Assembly: GCA_023150495.1 (NCBI GenBank)
Contig: JAKLKT010000218.1
Location: forward strand, 1-5,901
Origin: Planctomycetota bacterium
GTDB lineage: Bacteria; Planctomycetota; PLA2
Reading direction: 5' to 3'
Length of the DNA stretch: 5,901 nucleotides
The translations under genes and the position numbers were made by a program. Positions 1 to 5,295 of this stretch are shown here, one piece after another (the first letter of the stretch is position 1; each line of letters begins with the position of its first letter). The notes under the pieces were generated by a model. It was not told where the DNA came from, searched no databases, and saw nothing but the letters and a program-made list of their open reading frames with translations.

Positions 1-83
1 GTGGCGCCTGCGGGCGCCTCCGGGGCCGGGGCGGCCCCAGGCGCGTCGTGGGCGCCCGTCGCGCCTTCTTCTTCTGTCGCCAT
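1..83 (-). CDS. 5' end of a minus-strand gene of unknown function, cut by the left edge
   Basis: Read on the minus strand, an ATG at 83-81 opens a frame with no stop to the window edge. The 27 visible residues begin MATEEEGATGAHDAP and then become rich in Ala, Pro and Gly. This looks like a disordered, acidic N-terminal tail, so no family can be named. Support comes from a near-perfect Shine-Dalgarno sequence (TAAGGAGA, complement of 92-99) lying 8 nt before the ATG, and from mostly G/C-ending codons. It is divergent from every other gene in the window. It could therefore be host DNA flanking the left end of the mobile element, or the element's last leftward gene. Only the start is visible. 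The call rests on the ribosome binding site and reading frame, not on homology. Confidence 0.6.
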   Translation of the reverse strand, partial: MATEEEGATGAHDAPGAAPAPEAPAGA

Positions 84-91
84 AAGTCGCG

Positions 92-98
92 TCTCCTT
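92..98 (-). promoter_or_regulatory. Ribosome binding site of the left minus-strand gene
   Basis: The complement of these bases reads AAGGAGA, close to the ideal anti-16S sequence, and lies 8 nt before the ATG at 83-81. It decides the start of a gene otherwise too short in this window to recognise. Confidence 0.6.
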
Positions 99-217
99 AG
101 CGGGTTACGCCCGTCTCGGGGGCACCAAGCGGGCAGTCCGCATCCCCACAGGAGCCAGCCTGCGCGCCGGAGCGCAAGAAGAAGAGGAAGACGCGGGCCC
201 CCCACGCGGGCGTGCGC

Positions 218-248
218 GACGTTGGCGCGCGGGGGACGTTGCCGCGCG
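218..248. repeat. 14-bp direct repeat, period 17
   Basis: GACGTTGGCGCGCG (218-231) is repeated as GACGTTGCCGCGCG (235-248), 13 of 14 bases identical, with a short G run between. It lies in the divergent intergenic region, upstream of the 282 start. It could be a protein-binding site such as an operator or integrase arm site. Chance is possible in sequence this rich in GCG. Confidence 0.5.
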
Positions 249-281
249 ACCGCGGGGGGGTGCCTCGCTACCCTCGTCGGC

Positions 282-1259
282 ATGGCGCGGCCCGTGAGGG
301 CGGACGAAGGCATCGCATACGCCGAGCTACTCGCAGTCGAAAACCGCGACAGGCGGTTCAGCGTCTTCAAGTGCGTCTGGCGGGCAGCAGCAGAGGAGGC
401 GGGCGCCTTCTCGCAGCTCTGGCACGCGGTCCGCGACGCGCGGTACCTGTTCGCTGAGTCCGACCCGGTTCACCGCGCTCCGTTGGGCGCGACGCCCGCC
501 AGGATCGATGGGCGCGACGCCGCCTCGCAGCGGTTCGCGCAACGCATCATCAAGGGCGATGCGTCCCTGCCGAGGACGATCGCCGAACTGGAGTCGTGCT
601 TGGGACCAAAGGTCAAGGAGTCGGCGACGGCCGCGGAGTCGATCCTAGTGACACACGCCCTCGCGGAGTTGGCGACAAAGGCGCTGCGGACCGTCTTTGG
701 CCTTGAGCACCTCGTGAGCGCCGGTTGGCCCGCGTACGTCGTTCCGTGGAACGGAGTGGTCCGCGAAGACGCCGCAACCCGCCTGGTCGCCCGTGCATCG
801 CGAACCGACACCGACATCGAGATTCGCTGCATGGGGCTTGGCGGCGCCGTAGCGCTGGCCGTGCTCGAGCGGTCGTCCGGAGGAGAGCCGGAACGATGGG
901 GCACTTGGAGGGAGCTGCGCGACACGTTGAGGCAGTGCCGTCCGCCGGCGAGACGGGCCCTTGAGGGTGCCGTGTGCGCCGACCGCCCGAGTCGCGAGAT
1001 CGTGGCCGCCCTGGAGCGCATCGCCGACGGGGGGGACCCGGCCCTTCCGCCGCTGAACGACACCGAGCGGGCGATCGCTGAGCTTCTGTGGAAGCACGGC
1101 CCCCTCCCGGCAAAGGCGATCATGGAGCGCCTCCCGCGCACACACGAGGTCTCGGAAGCGAACCTACGCCGGATCTTCTCGGAGAAGCTGAAGCCGCACT
1201 ACGGGTTCACCAACACGAGGCCGGCCGGCTACCACGCGCCGCCGCTGCGAACCTGGTGA
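282..1259 (+). CDS. Hypothetical 325-aa protein with C-terminal winged-helix-like segment
   Basis: I do not recognise this protein as a whole. The ATG at 282 gives 325 residues starting MARPVRADEG; GTG at 294 is the alternative. Neither has a clear ribosome binding site. The frame stays open upstream to 48, but that part is Arg-rich and overlaps the oppositely oriented gene, so it is probably not translated. Residues 1-240 are soluble, mixed alpha/beta in character, with no signal peptide or membrane segment. Residues about 258-320 look like a winged helix: a first helix around T261-H272, a helix at A277-L284, a probable recognition helix at S291-L303, and a wing ending in a GYHAP motif. Codon choice is looser than in the primase gene (9 of 37 codons end in A or T over 732-842, against 1 of 20 over 3481-3540), hinting at separate origin. 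It sits opposite the integrase, so cargo or a DNA-binding regulator is plausible; the function is unknown. Confidence 0.65.
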   Translation: MARPVRADEGIAYAELLAVENRDRRFSVFKCVWRAAAEEAGAFSQLWHAVRDARYLFAESDPVHRAPLGATPARIDGRDAASQRFAQRIIKGDASLPRTIAELESCLGPKVKESATAAESILVTHALAELATKALRTVFGLEHLVSAGWPAYVVPWNGVVREDAATRLVARASRTDTDIEIRCMGLGGAVALAVLERSSGGEPERWGTWRELRDTLRQCRPPARRALEGAVCADRPSREIVAALERIADGGDPALPPLNDTERAIAELLWKHGPLPAKAIMERLPRTHEVSEANLRRIFSEKLKPHYGFTNTRPAGYHAPPLRTW

Positions 1260-1263
1260 ACCG

Positions 1264-1290
1264 CAATGTGAGCCCAATGTGAGGCCACAT
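1264..1290. repeat. CAATGTGAG direct repeats with inverted half-copy, putative operator
   Basis: CAATGTGAG occurs at 1264-1272 and again at 1275-1283, exactly 11 bp apart, about one helical turn. The ATGTG inside the second copy is matched by an inverted CACAT at 1286-1290, giving a 5-bp dyad with a 4-bp spacer. This small intergenic region lies just before the HTH gene, so these are good candidates for binding sites of a regulator, possibly that HTH protein. No convincing -35/-10 pair was seen. Confidence 0.5.
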
Positions 1291-1298
1291 ACACCCGG

Positions 1299-1322
1299 CC
1301 TGTCATGCCCGAGCATGGCAGG
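1299..1322 (+). promoter_or_regulatory. Palindrome / hairpin abutting the HTH gene start
   Basis: CCTGTCATGC (1299-1308) and GCATGGCAGG (1313-1322) form a 10-bp stem around a 4-base loop, with one T/G position that becomes a G-U wobble in RNA. No T-run follows, so it is not a standard terminator. It ends 2 bases before the ATG at 1325 and buries the only weak ribosome binding sequence (GGCAGG) in its 3' arm. It could be a dimer operator or an RNA hairpin limiting translation. Confidence 0.5.
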
Positions 1323-1324
1323 CG

Positions 1325-1567
1325 ATGACCAACCCCGCACAGTCACTCACGCTCGACGACGCCGCCGCGGCGCTCGCGGCGCGGTCCGAAGTCCTGAGCC
1401 TCGATGAGGCCGCCGCCGCACTCGGCATCTCGTCATCGACGCTGCGCCGCCGCATCCGGAGCGGCCAACTGCGCGCCCTGAGGACGAGCCCTGGCCCGGG
1501 CGGCCGGCTCCGCATCCTGAGGAGCGACCTCGCGCGCCTGCTCACGGAGATGGGGGCAACCGGCTAG
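1325..1567 (+). CDS. Small HTH DNA-binding protein, excisionase/MerR-like (HTH_17 type)
   Basis: This 80-aa protein has the core of the excisionase-type helix-turn-helix family. Residues 24-45 (LSLDEAAAALGISSSTLRRRI) form the HTH, residues 46-53 are the SGQLRALR turn, and residues 60-72 (GRLRILRSDLARL) are the wing and following helix. In mobile elements such proteins either assist the integrase in excision (Xis, AlpA) or regulate early genes. Its position just ahead of the primase-helicase gene, with palindromes on both sides, suggests the regulatory role; that is inference. The ATG at 1325 is the only reasonable start, but its ribosome binding site is weak and lies in a hairpin. Oddly, the first motif L-S/T-L-D-D/E-AAAAL is present twice, at residues 8-17 and 24-33, giving an N-terminal extension compared with minimal family members. 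Confidence 0.8.
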   Translation: MTNPAQSLTLDDAAAALAARSEVLSLDEAAAALGISSSTLRRRIRSGQLRALRTSPGPGGRLRILRSDLARLLTEMGATG

Positions 1568-1583
1568 GAGGCACCAAACGAAG

Positions 1584-1626
1584 CGGCCCGTCGCGCCGCG
1601 CGGGAAAGGTGTGGCGCAACGGGCCG
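1584..1626 (+). promoter_or_regulatory. 14-bp inverted repeat before the primase-helicase gene
   Basis: CGGCCCGTCGCGCC (1584-1597) and GGCGCAACGGGCCG (1613-1626) are inverted complements at 13 of 14 positions, around a 15-base loop. Two further outer positions can pair in RNA (1583 with 1627, a wobble, and 1582 with 1628). The element fills most of the gap between the HTH gene and the primase start. The primase ribosome binding site begins immediately after it. There is no T-tract, so an operator, attenuator or translation-control hairpin fits better than a simple terminator. Confidence 0.55.
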
Positions 1627-1628
1627 TT

Positions 1629-1633
1629 GGGAG
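1629..1633 (+). promoter_or_regulatory. Ribosome binding site fixing the primase-helicase start
   Basis: GGGAG at 1629-1633 is 8 bases before the ATG at 1642. This favours 1642 over the in-frame GTG at 1609, which lies in the loop of the inverted repeat and has no comparable site. Confidence 0.65.
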
Positions 1634-1641
1634 AGAACGCG

Positions 1642-4461
1642 ATGGATCCTACCACCGCAGACGGACAACCGTTCGCCATCACCGTCGGGGCGGGCCGCAC
1701 GAGGCCGCAGGGCCGGCGTGTGATCGTCGCGGCCGAGGCGTCGGTCGCGGCCCTGCTCGCCGCCCTGAGGAAGCAACCGCGCAAGGCGGAGGGATGGTGG
1801 TCGGCGCACCTCTGGGAGGGCGACTACCGCGAGTCGACGCGCTGGGCCGGGACGCACGCGCTCGTAGCAGACATCGACTACCACGACTCGGAGGGCCGGC
1901 ACGCCGTACCCCCTCCGTCGGTCGCGGCGAGGCTCGTTGCGTCGGTCATGCGCCCCTGCGGCAGCATCTTCCACCCCACGCCGCGGGGCGGCCGGCTCGT
2001 CGCGGTCCTGAACGCCTTCTTGGACGACCCGGACCTGTTCGCTCTCGCCGCCCGGGGCTTCGGATACCTCGTGGACCAGGCCCTCCGGGAACTCGGCCTC
2101 GCTGCGGTCCGCAGGCGGATCCGCGATGCGCGGGGGGAGCGGGAGGCCTGGTGCGACGGCTACAAGGTGGACGACCCCGCGCTCGCCGACCGGGCCCGCT
2201 TCTACTACCTCCCGAACGCCCGCGTCGATGGCGTCGATCGCGTCGATCTTTCCGGGGCTCTTCGGGACGAGCTGTACGACGCGCAGGAGCTGGCCTCTCT
2301 GGCGCCTGTTGCCCCCGAGGGGGAGGGCGATGCGGCGGGGCCGCGCGACGGCTTCTCCCGAGAGATCGACGCGGCGGTGGCCGCCTACAACCGGGACCAC
2401 GCCCGCGAGTGGCCCCGCTCGGGGGGCACATGCCCGGCCTGCGGGCATCACGGGAGCTTCGGCACCCTCCCGGGAACCAACCGGTGGACGTGCTTCTCGG
2501 CCTCCCACGAGAGCGATTCGGGGGGGTGCGGCCTGCCGGGGAGCGTCTGCTGGCACGGGGACGCTTTGGACCTCGACGCCCACGCGGCGAAGACCGATCG
2601 CATCGAGTTCCTCCGGTTGAAGGGATACCTCGACCCCCGCGGCCCGCGGGAGGAGAAGAAGGAAGGCAGCGGCCGCTCGTGGAGCCTGTCGGCCGGCGAG
2701 TACGTCATCATCAACTGGCCGAAGAAGGGGCGGCCGCTCCTCGTCACGCTCGAGCTCCGCCTGCAGGGCCTCCGGGTCCACCGGGACAAGGTGGATCTCA
2801 ACTCGCGGAAGTCTCGCAAGTCCTTCGTAGACGTGGCGGCAGGTTACCTCGGCGACATGGTCGAGGGCGCCGCCGGGAAGATCGATCGCGACCTCCGCGA
2901 CATGATCGGCCTCGTCGAGGCGACCACGCCCGTCTACGGGGCCGTCGGCGAGGGCATCGCGCTGACCGTCGCGGACGAGCTGGTCGTGCTGGCGAAGGAC
3001 GCGGAGTACTTCCACGACGCGGCCGACAGGGCTTTCGCCCGGATCGCCGTGGACGAGCACAAGGAGACCTGGCCGGTCCGGTCCACGCGGTTCAAGAACT
3101 GGCTCCGGCGCCAGTACCACCGCGTGTGCAGGCAGGTCCCGAACACGCAGGCGCTCAACGACGCGATCGGGACGCTGGAGGGCATCGCGCAGATCGACGG
3201 CCCCCTGTGCGAGGTCCACGTCCGCGCCGCGTGGCACGAGGGCGCCATCTACATCGACCTCGGCCGCGTGAAGTGGGAGGCGATCCGGGTCGACGCGAAC
3301 GGCTGGGAGATCGTCACGGACCCGCCGGTCCGGTTCACGCGCCCGCCGGGGCTCGGGGCGCTCCCGGTGCCGGTCCGCGGCGGCTCGCTCCGGCAGCTGC
3401 GGCCCTTCGTGAACCTGCGCCACGAGTCGGACTGGCTCCTCTATCAGGCGTGGCTCGTGGCTTCGCTGCGCCCTGGCAGGCCCTTCGCCGTCCTCGTCCT
3501 CTGCGGCGAGCAGGGATCGGCGAAGAGCACGGCGGTCCGCATCGCGCGGTCGCTCATCGATCCCAACCGCGCGGCGCTCAGGAGCGCGCCCCAGAACGAG
3601 CACGACCTCGTGATCGCCGCCCGGAACGGCTGGTGCCTCGCCTACGACAACCTCTCGCATGTGCCCGCCTGGCTGAGCGACGCGCTCTGCCGGATCGCGA
3701 CCGGGAGCGGCTTCGGGACGAGGCGCCTCTACACCGACGACGAGGAGGAGATCTTCGAGGCCTGCCGCCCGATCGCCGTGAACGGGATCGAGGAGGTCGC
3801 GACGCGCGGCGACCTCGTCGACCGGGCGCTGCTCCTCTTCCTCGACCGCATCCGCGAGGAGGACCGTCGCGACGAGGAGAGGTTCTGGGCGGACTTCGCG
3901 GAGGCCCATCCGAGGATCCTCGGGGCGCTGCTCGACGCCCTCTCGACCGCGCTTCGGCGGCTCCCCGATGTCGCCCTCCCCTGCATGCCCCGCATGGCGG
4001 ACTTCGCCCGGCTGGGCGTCGCCGCCGAGCCCGCGTTCGGCTGTCCCGAGGGCGCCTTCCTAGCCGCGTACCTCGAGAACCGCCGGGGGGCCCTGGCCGG
4101 GGCCCTCGAAGCGTCGGTCTTCGGGAAGGAGTTCCAGGCCTTCGCGAACGCGCTCAAGGAGCCGTTCGTGGGCACGGCGACGGAGCTTCTCGAAGCGTTG
4201 AACTCCGGCGTCGACGAGCGGACGCGGACCGGCAGGGGCTGGCCGAAGGCCCCGAACGCGCTCAAGGGAATGCTGAAGCGGCTCGCGCCGAGTCTCCGGT
4301 CGGTCGGTATCGAGATCGAGTTCCAGCAGGGGGCGGGAAGCGCGTCGCGCAAACGCATACGGGTTTGGCCCGAAAAGATCGACGCACATCGACGCACCGA
4401 CGCAAACCCGCCTCCCGGGCGGCCCGATGGCGTCGATCACACGTCGGAGGGCACGCTGTGA
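1642..4461 (+). CDS. Primase-polymerase-like / AAA+ (SF3-like) helicase fusion replication protein
   Basis: This 939-aa protein probably primes and unwinds DNA to replicate the excised element. The N-terminus resembles an archaeo-eukaryotic-type primase. It has an acidic pair in VADIDYHD (D77, D79), a FHPTPRGGRLV stretch at 110-120 with H111 as possible active-site histidine, and an R-F-Y-Y-L-P motif (186-191) typical of phage primase-polymerases. A zinc motif follows: CPAC (264-267), then C284 and H289, with WTCFS at 282-286; C296, C303 and H305 are nearby. The segment at about 330-560 is unrecognised. The ATPase has Walker A GEQGSAKST (622-630, K628), Walker B-like LAYDN (D669), an asparagine sensor in AVNGIEE (N714) and a candidate arginine finger R728 in LVDRAL. 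Residues about 840-910 (GTATELLEALN, WPKAPNAL) look like the winged helix that ends many such proteins. The family is clear from motif order; whether the primase is catalytically competent is uncertain. Confidence 0.88.
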   Translation: MDPTTADGQPFAITVGAGRTRPQGRRVIVAAEASVAALLAALRKQPRKAEGWWSAHLWEGDYRESTRWAGTHALVADIDYHDSEGRHAVPPPSVAARLVASVMRPCGSIFHPTPRGGRLVAVLNAFLDDPDLFALAARGFGYLVDQALRELGLAAVRRRIRDARGEREAWCDGYKVDDPALADRARFYYLPNARVDGVDRVDLSGALRDELYDAQELASLAPVAPEGEGDAAGPRDGFSREIDAAVAAYNRDHAREWPRSGGTCPACGHHGSFGTLPGTNRWTCFSASHESDSGGCGLPGSVCWHGDALDLDAHAAKTDRIEFLRLKGYLDPRGPREEKKEGSGRSWSLSAGEYVIINWPKKGRPLLVTLELRLQGLRVHRDKVDLNSRKSRKSFVDVAAGYLGDMVEGAAGKIDRDLRDMIGLVEATTPVYGAVGEGIALTVADELVVLAKDAEYFHDAADRAFARIAVDEHKETWPVRSTRFKNWLRRQYHRVCRQVPNTQALNDAIGTLEGIAQIDGPLCEVHVRAAWHEGAIYIDLGRVKWEAIRVDANGWEIVTDPPVRFTRPPGLGALPVPVRGGSLRQLRPFVNLRHESDWLLYQAWLVASLRPGRPFAVLVLCGEQGSAKSTAVRIARSLIDPNRAALRSAPQNEHDLVIAARNGWCLAYDNLSHVPAWLSDALCRIATGSGFGTRRLYTDDEEEIFEACRPIAVNGIEEVATRGDLVDRALLLFLDRIREEDRRDEERFWADFAEAHPRILGALLDALSTALRRLPDVALPCMPRMADFARLGVAAEPAFGCPEGAFLAAYLENRRGALAGALEASVFGKEFQAFANALKEPFVGTATELLEALNSGVDERTRTGRGWPKAPNALKGMLKRLAPSLRSVGIEIEFQQGAGSASRKRIRVWPEKIDAHRRTDANPPPGRPDGVDHTSEGTL
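2222..2248 (+). repeat. Three tandem 9-bp repeats inside the primase gene
   Basis: GCGTCGATG, GCGTCGATC and GCGTCGATC follow one another without a gap and encode a short V-D-x V-D-x V-D-x run just after the FYYLP motif. The unit is one codon triplet repeated, so slippage-type expansion within the coding sequence is the simple reading. The same GCGTCGAT octamer recurs, in both orientations, at the gene's 3' end. Confidence 0.55.
4378..4404 (+). repeat. Decamer repeats ATCGACGCAC at the 3' end of the primase gene
   Basis: ATCGACGCAC occurs twice in direct tandem (4378-4397), followed by a partial third copy CGACGCA (4398-4404). The inverse octamer GCGTCGAT lies at 4430-4437. The repeats encode part of the low-complexity tail after the last recognisable domain. 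Small integrated elements often place replication-origin iterons beside the replication gene, so this is a candidate; slippage in a dispensable tail is the alternative. Confidence 0.45.
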
Positions 4462-4907
4462 CCGTCGCAGAGCTGGTCGCCCACCTGTCCGACCGGGGGA
4501 TCGTCCTCGGCGCACGCGGCGCGGACCTGTACTACAGGGGCCCGGACGCTGCGGTGACCGCCGATGTCCTCGATGCCCTGCGTGCGCGGAAGGCCGAGAT
4601 CCTCGACCTCCTCCGGCGCGACCGCTTCGCCCCGGCCGAGCTCGACGCGCTCGGCTTCCTCGGCACCGGCTCCGCCGGCCACGGCATGATCGAGGTCGAG
4701 GTCCGCGGCACGGTCGAGGTCCTGATCCTCCGTCTCGGCCTCTTCGACGTCGAGCCGGAGATCCGCGGCGACGAGCTCTGGCTCGTGGGGCGGACGCCGG
4801 CGGATGACCCGGAGGCCGTGCTGCCGCCGAAGCTGCTCGCGGAGGCGAAGGCGCGCGCGGAGGAGATCGATCGCTACGTGCGGGCGAAGGGGACGCGAGA
4901 TGGGTAG
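4458..4907 (+). CDS. TubC_N-like small protein next to the primase
   Basis: This 149-aa protein starts at GTG 4458, overlapping the primase stop by 4 nt, with an excellent ribosome binding site (CGGAGGG, 4445-4451) 6 bases upstream. Such GTGA junctions usually mean coupled translation. Residues 1-53 (TVAELVAHLSDRGIVL, then YYRGPDAAVT, then LRARKAEILDLLRR) match the pattern of the TubC N-terminal domain, first described as a docking domain in nonribosomal peptide synthesis. Stand-alone proteins of this type also sit in mobile elements, where their role is not established. Residues 85-149 are acidic and include a likely beta-rich part followed by a charged helix (PKLLAEAKARAEEIDRYV). No catalytic motif is visible. 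Context points to an accessory of the replication protein or a protein-protein adaptor, not peptide synthesis. The domain call is moderately sure; the function is unknown. Confidence 0.75.
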   Translation: MTVAELVAHLSDRGIVLGARGADLYYRGPDAAVTADVLDALRARKAEILDLLRRDRFAPAELDALGFLGTGSAGHGMIEVEVRGTVEVLILRLGLFDVEPEIRGDELWLVGRTPADDPEAVLPPKLLAEAKARAEEIDRYVRAKGTRDG

Positions 4908-5121
4908 CAGCTCGGCCCCCGCCCGTCTCCTGACGGCGCGCGAGGCCGCGGATCGCCTGGCCGTCTCGCTGCGCACGCTGCGGACGATCATCGGCCAGGG
5001 CGAGCTGCCGGTGGTCCGGGTTGGCATCCGGGGCCTTCGCATCCACCCCGAGGATCTCCACCGCTTCATCGAGGAGCGGCGGGGCGTGCTCTGCGGGTGG
5101 AGGGGGGAGCGACGCGCGTGA
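4900..5121 (+). CDS. Excisionase-family HTH protein (Xis-like)
   Basis: The ATG at 4900 gives 73 residues and overlaps the preceding stop by 8 nt; an AAGGGGA site (4887-4893) lies 6 bases upstream. The protein is almost entirely one HTH_17/excisionase domain. LTAREAADRLAVSLRTLRTII forms the HTH, then come GQGELPVVRV and a wing with IRGLRIHPEDLHRFIEERR. In this family the second HTH helix inserts in DNA and the wing contacts the minor groove. Proteins so placed, just ahead of an integrase gene, usually act as recombination directionality factors that favour excision, and some also repress the integrase promoter. It differs in sequence from the other HTH protein of this window. It is the last gene of a tightly overlapping run beginning with the primase, so it is probably co-transcribed with replication functions. 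Confidence 0.85.
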   Translation: MGSSSAPARLLTAREAADRLAVSLRTLRTIIGQGELPVVRVGIRGLRIHPEDLHRFIEERRGVLCGWRGERRA

Positions 5122-5295
5122 CTTCCGTCAGGCATGGGGTCGCGCGGACATCAAGGGCAATCCGCAGTCTCGCCGGATCCGCCCCCCGGCGAAAGGACTG
5201 GATCACCGCGTGCCCCCACGCCTCAGTGTGTGCCATGGTCACGCCCTCCACCGGGCGCCGGATACCGACCCAGCACGCCGAAGGGAGGCCGCCAG
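5122..5295 (+). promoter_or_regulatory. Leader region before the integrase with small palindromes
   Basis: This 174-bp gap breaks the otherwise overlapping gene run. It contains CGCCGG/CCGGCG arms (5171-5176 and 5186-5191), a perfect GCGTG/CACGC hairpin with a 4-base loop (5208-5221), a CCATGG-centred near-palindrome around 5228-5242, and the direct repeat CGCCGGAT at 5171-5178 and 5256-5263. It probably houses the integrase promoter and may bind the Xis-like protein. The integrase frame has no stop through it, but there is no better start than 5296. Confidence 0.4.
5281..5288 (+). promoter_or_regulatory. Ribosome binding site of the integrase
   Basis: AAGGGAGG, nearly the ideal Shine-Dalgarno sequence, lies 7 bases before ATG 5296. 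It selects this start over an in-frame ATG at 5134, whose extra 54 residues are Pro/Gly/Arg-rich and unlike a protein domain. Confidence 0.7.

Larger units (their letters stand above)
84..281. other. Divergent intergenic region, possible left end of the element
   Basis: About 200 bases separate the start of the minus-strand gene from the first plausible plus-strand start at 282. Plus-strand frames are open here, but their translations are Arg/Ala/Gly-rich strings typical of GC-rich non-coding DNA and have no good start. The region holds the minus-strand gene's ribosome binding site, a purine tract at 174-191 and a 14-bp imperfect direct repeat at 218-248. No tRNA, clear promoter or recognisable attachment core was found. 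If the element ends on this side, its boundary most likely lies here, but that is inferred only from the gene arrangement. Confidence 0.4.

Noticed and set aside
48..281. N-terminal extension of the 325-aa gene back to GTG 48
   Set aside because: The extra 78 residues are Arg-rich and low-complexity, lack a ribosome binding site and overlap the divergent gene at the left edge.
1..297. 98-codon plus-strand frame at the left edge
   Set aside because: Ala/Gly/Pro/Arg-biased translation with no domain; it overlaps the better-supported minus-strand start with a strong Shine-Dalgarno site.
1564..3909. 781-codon open frame on the minus strand opposite the primase-helicase
   Set aside because: Long antisense frames are expected where sense codons nearly always end in G or C. 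The translation is rich in Arg, Val, Ala and Pro without domains, while the plus strand has clear primase and ATPase motifs.
1611..4457. Plus-strand open frame running in a second frame across the whole primase gene and into the TubC-like gene
   Set aside because: The translation up to 4457 is Arg/Gly/Pro-rich with no domains. Only the part from GTG 4458, with its own ribosome binding site, is a real protein.
4060..5135. Minus-strand frames of 333 and 232 codons over the end of the primase, TubC-like and Xis-like genes
   Set aside because: Shadow frames: Arg/Pro-rich, no domains, opposite three genes with recognisable domains, good ribosome binding sites and tight overlaps.
5134..5295. Longer integrase starting at ATG 5134
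   Set aside because: The frame is open, but the 54 added residues are Pro/Gly-rich and unlike integrase N-termini, whereas ATG 5296 has a near-ideal ribosome binding site.
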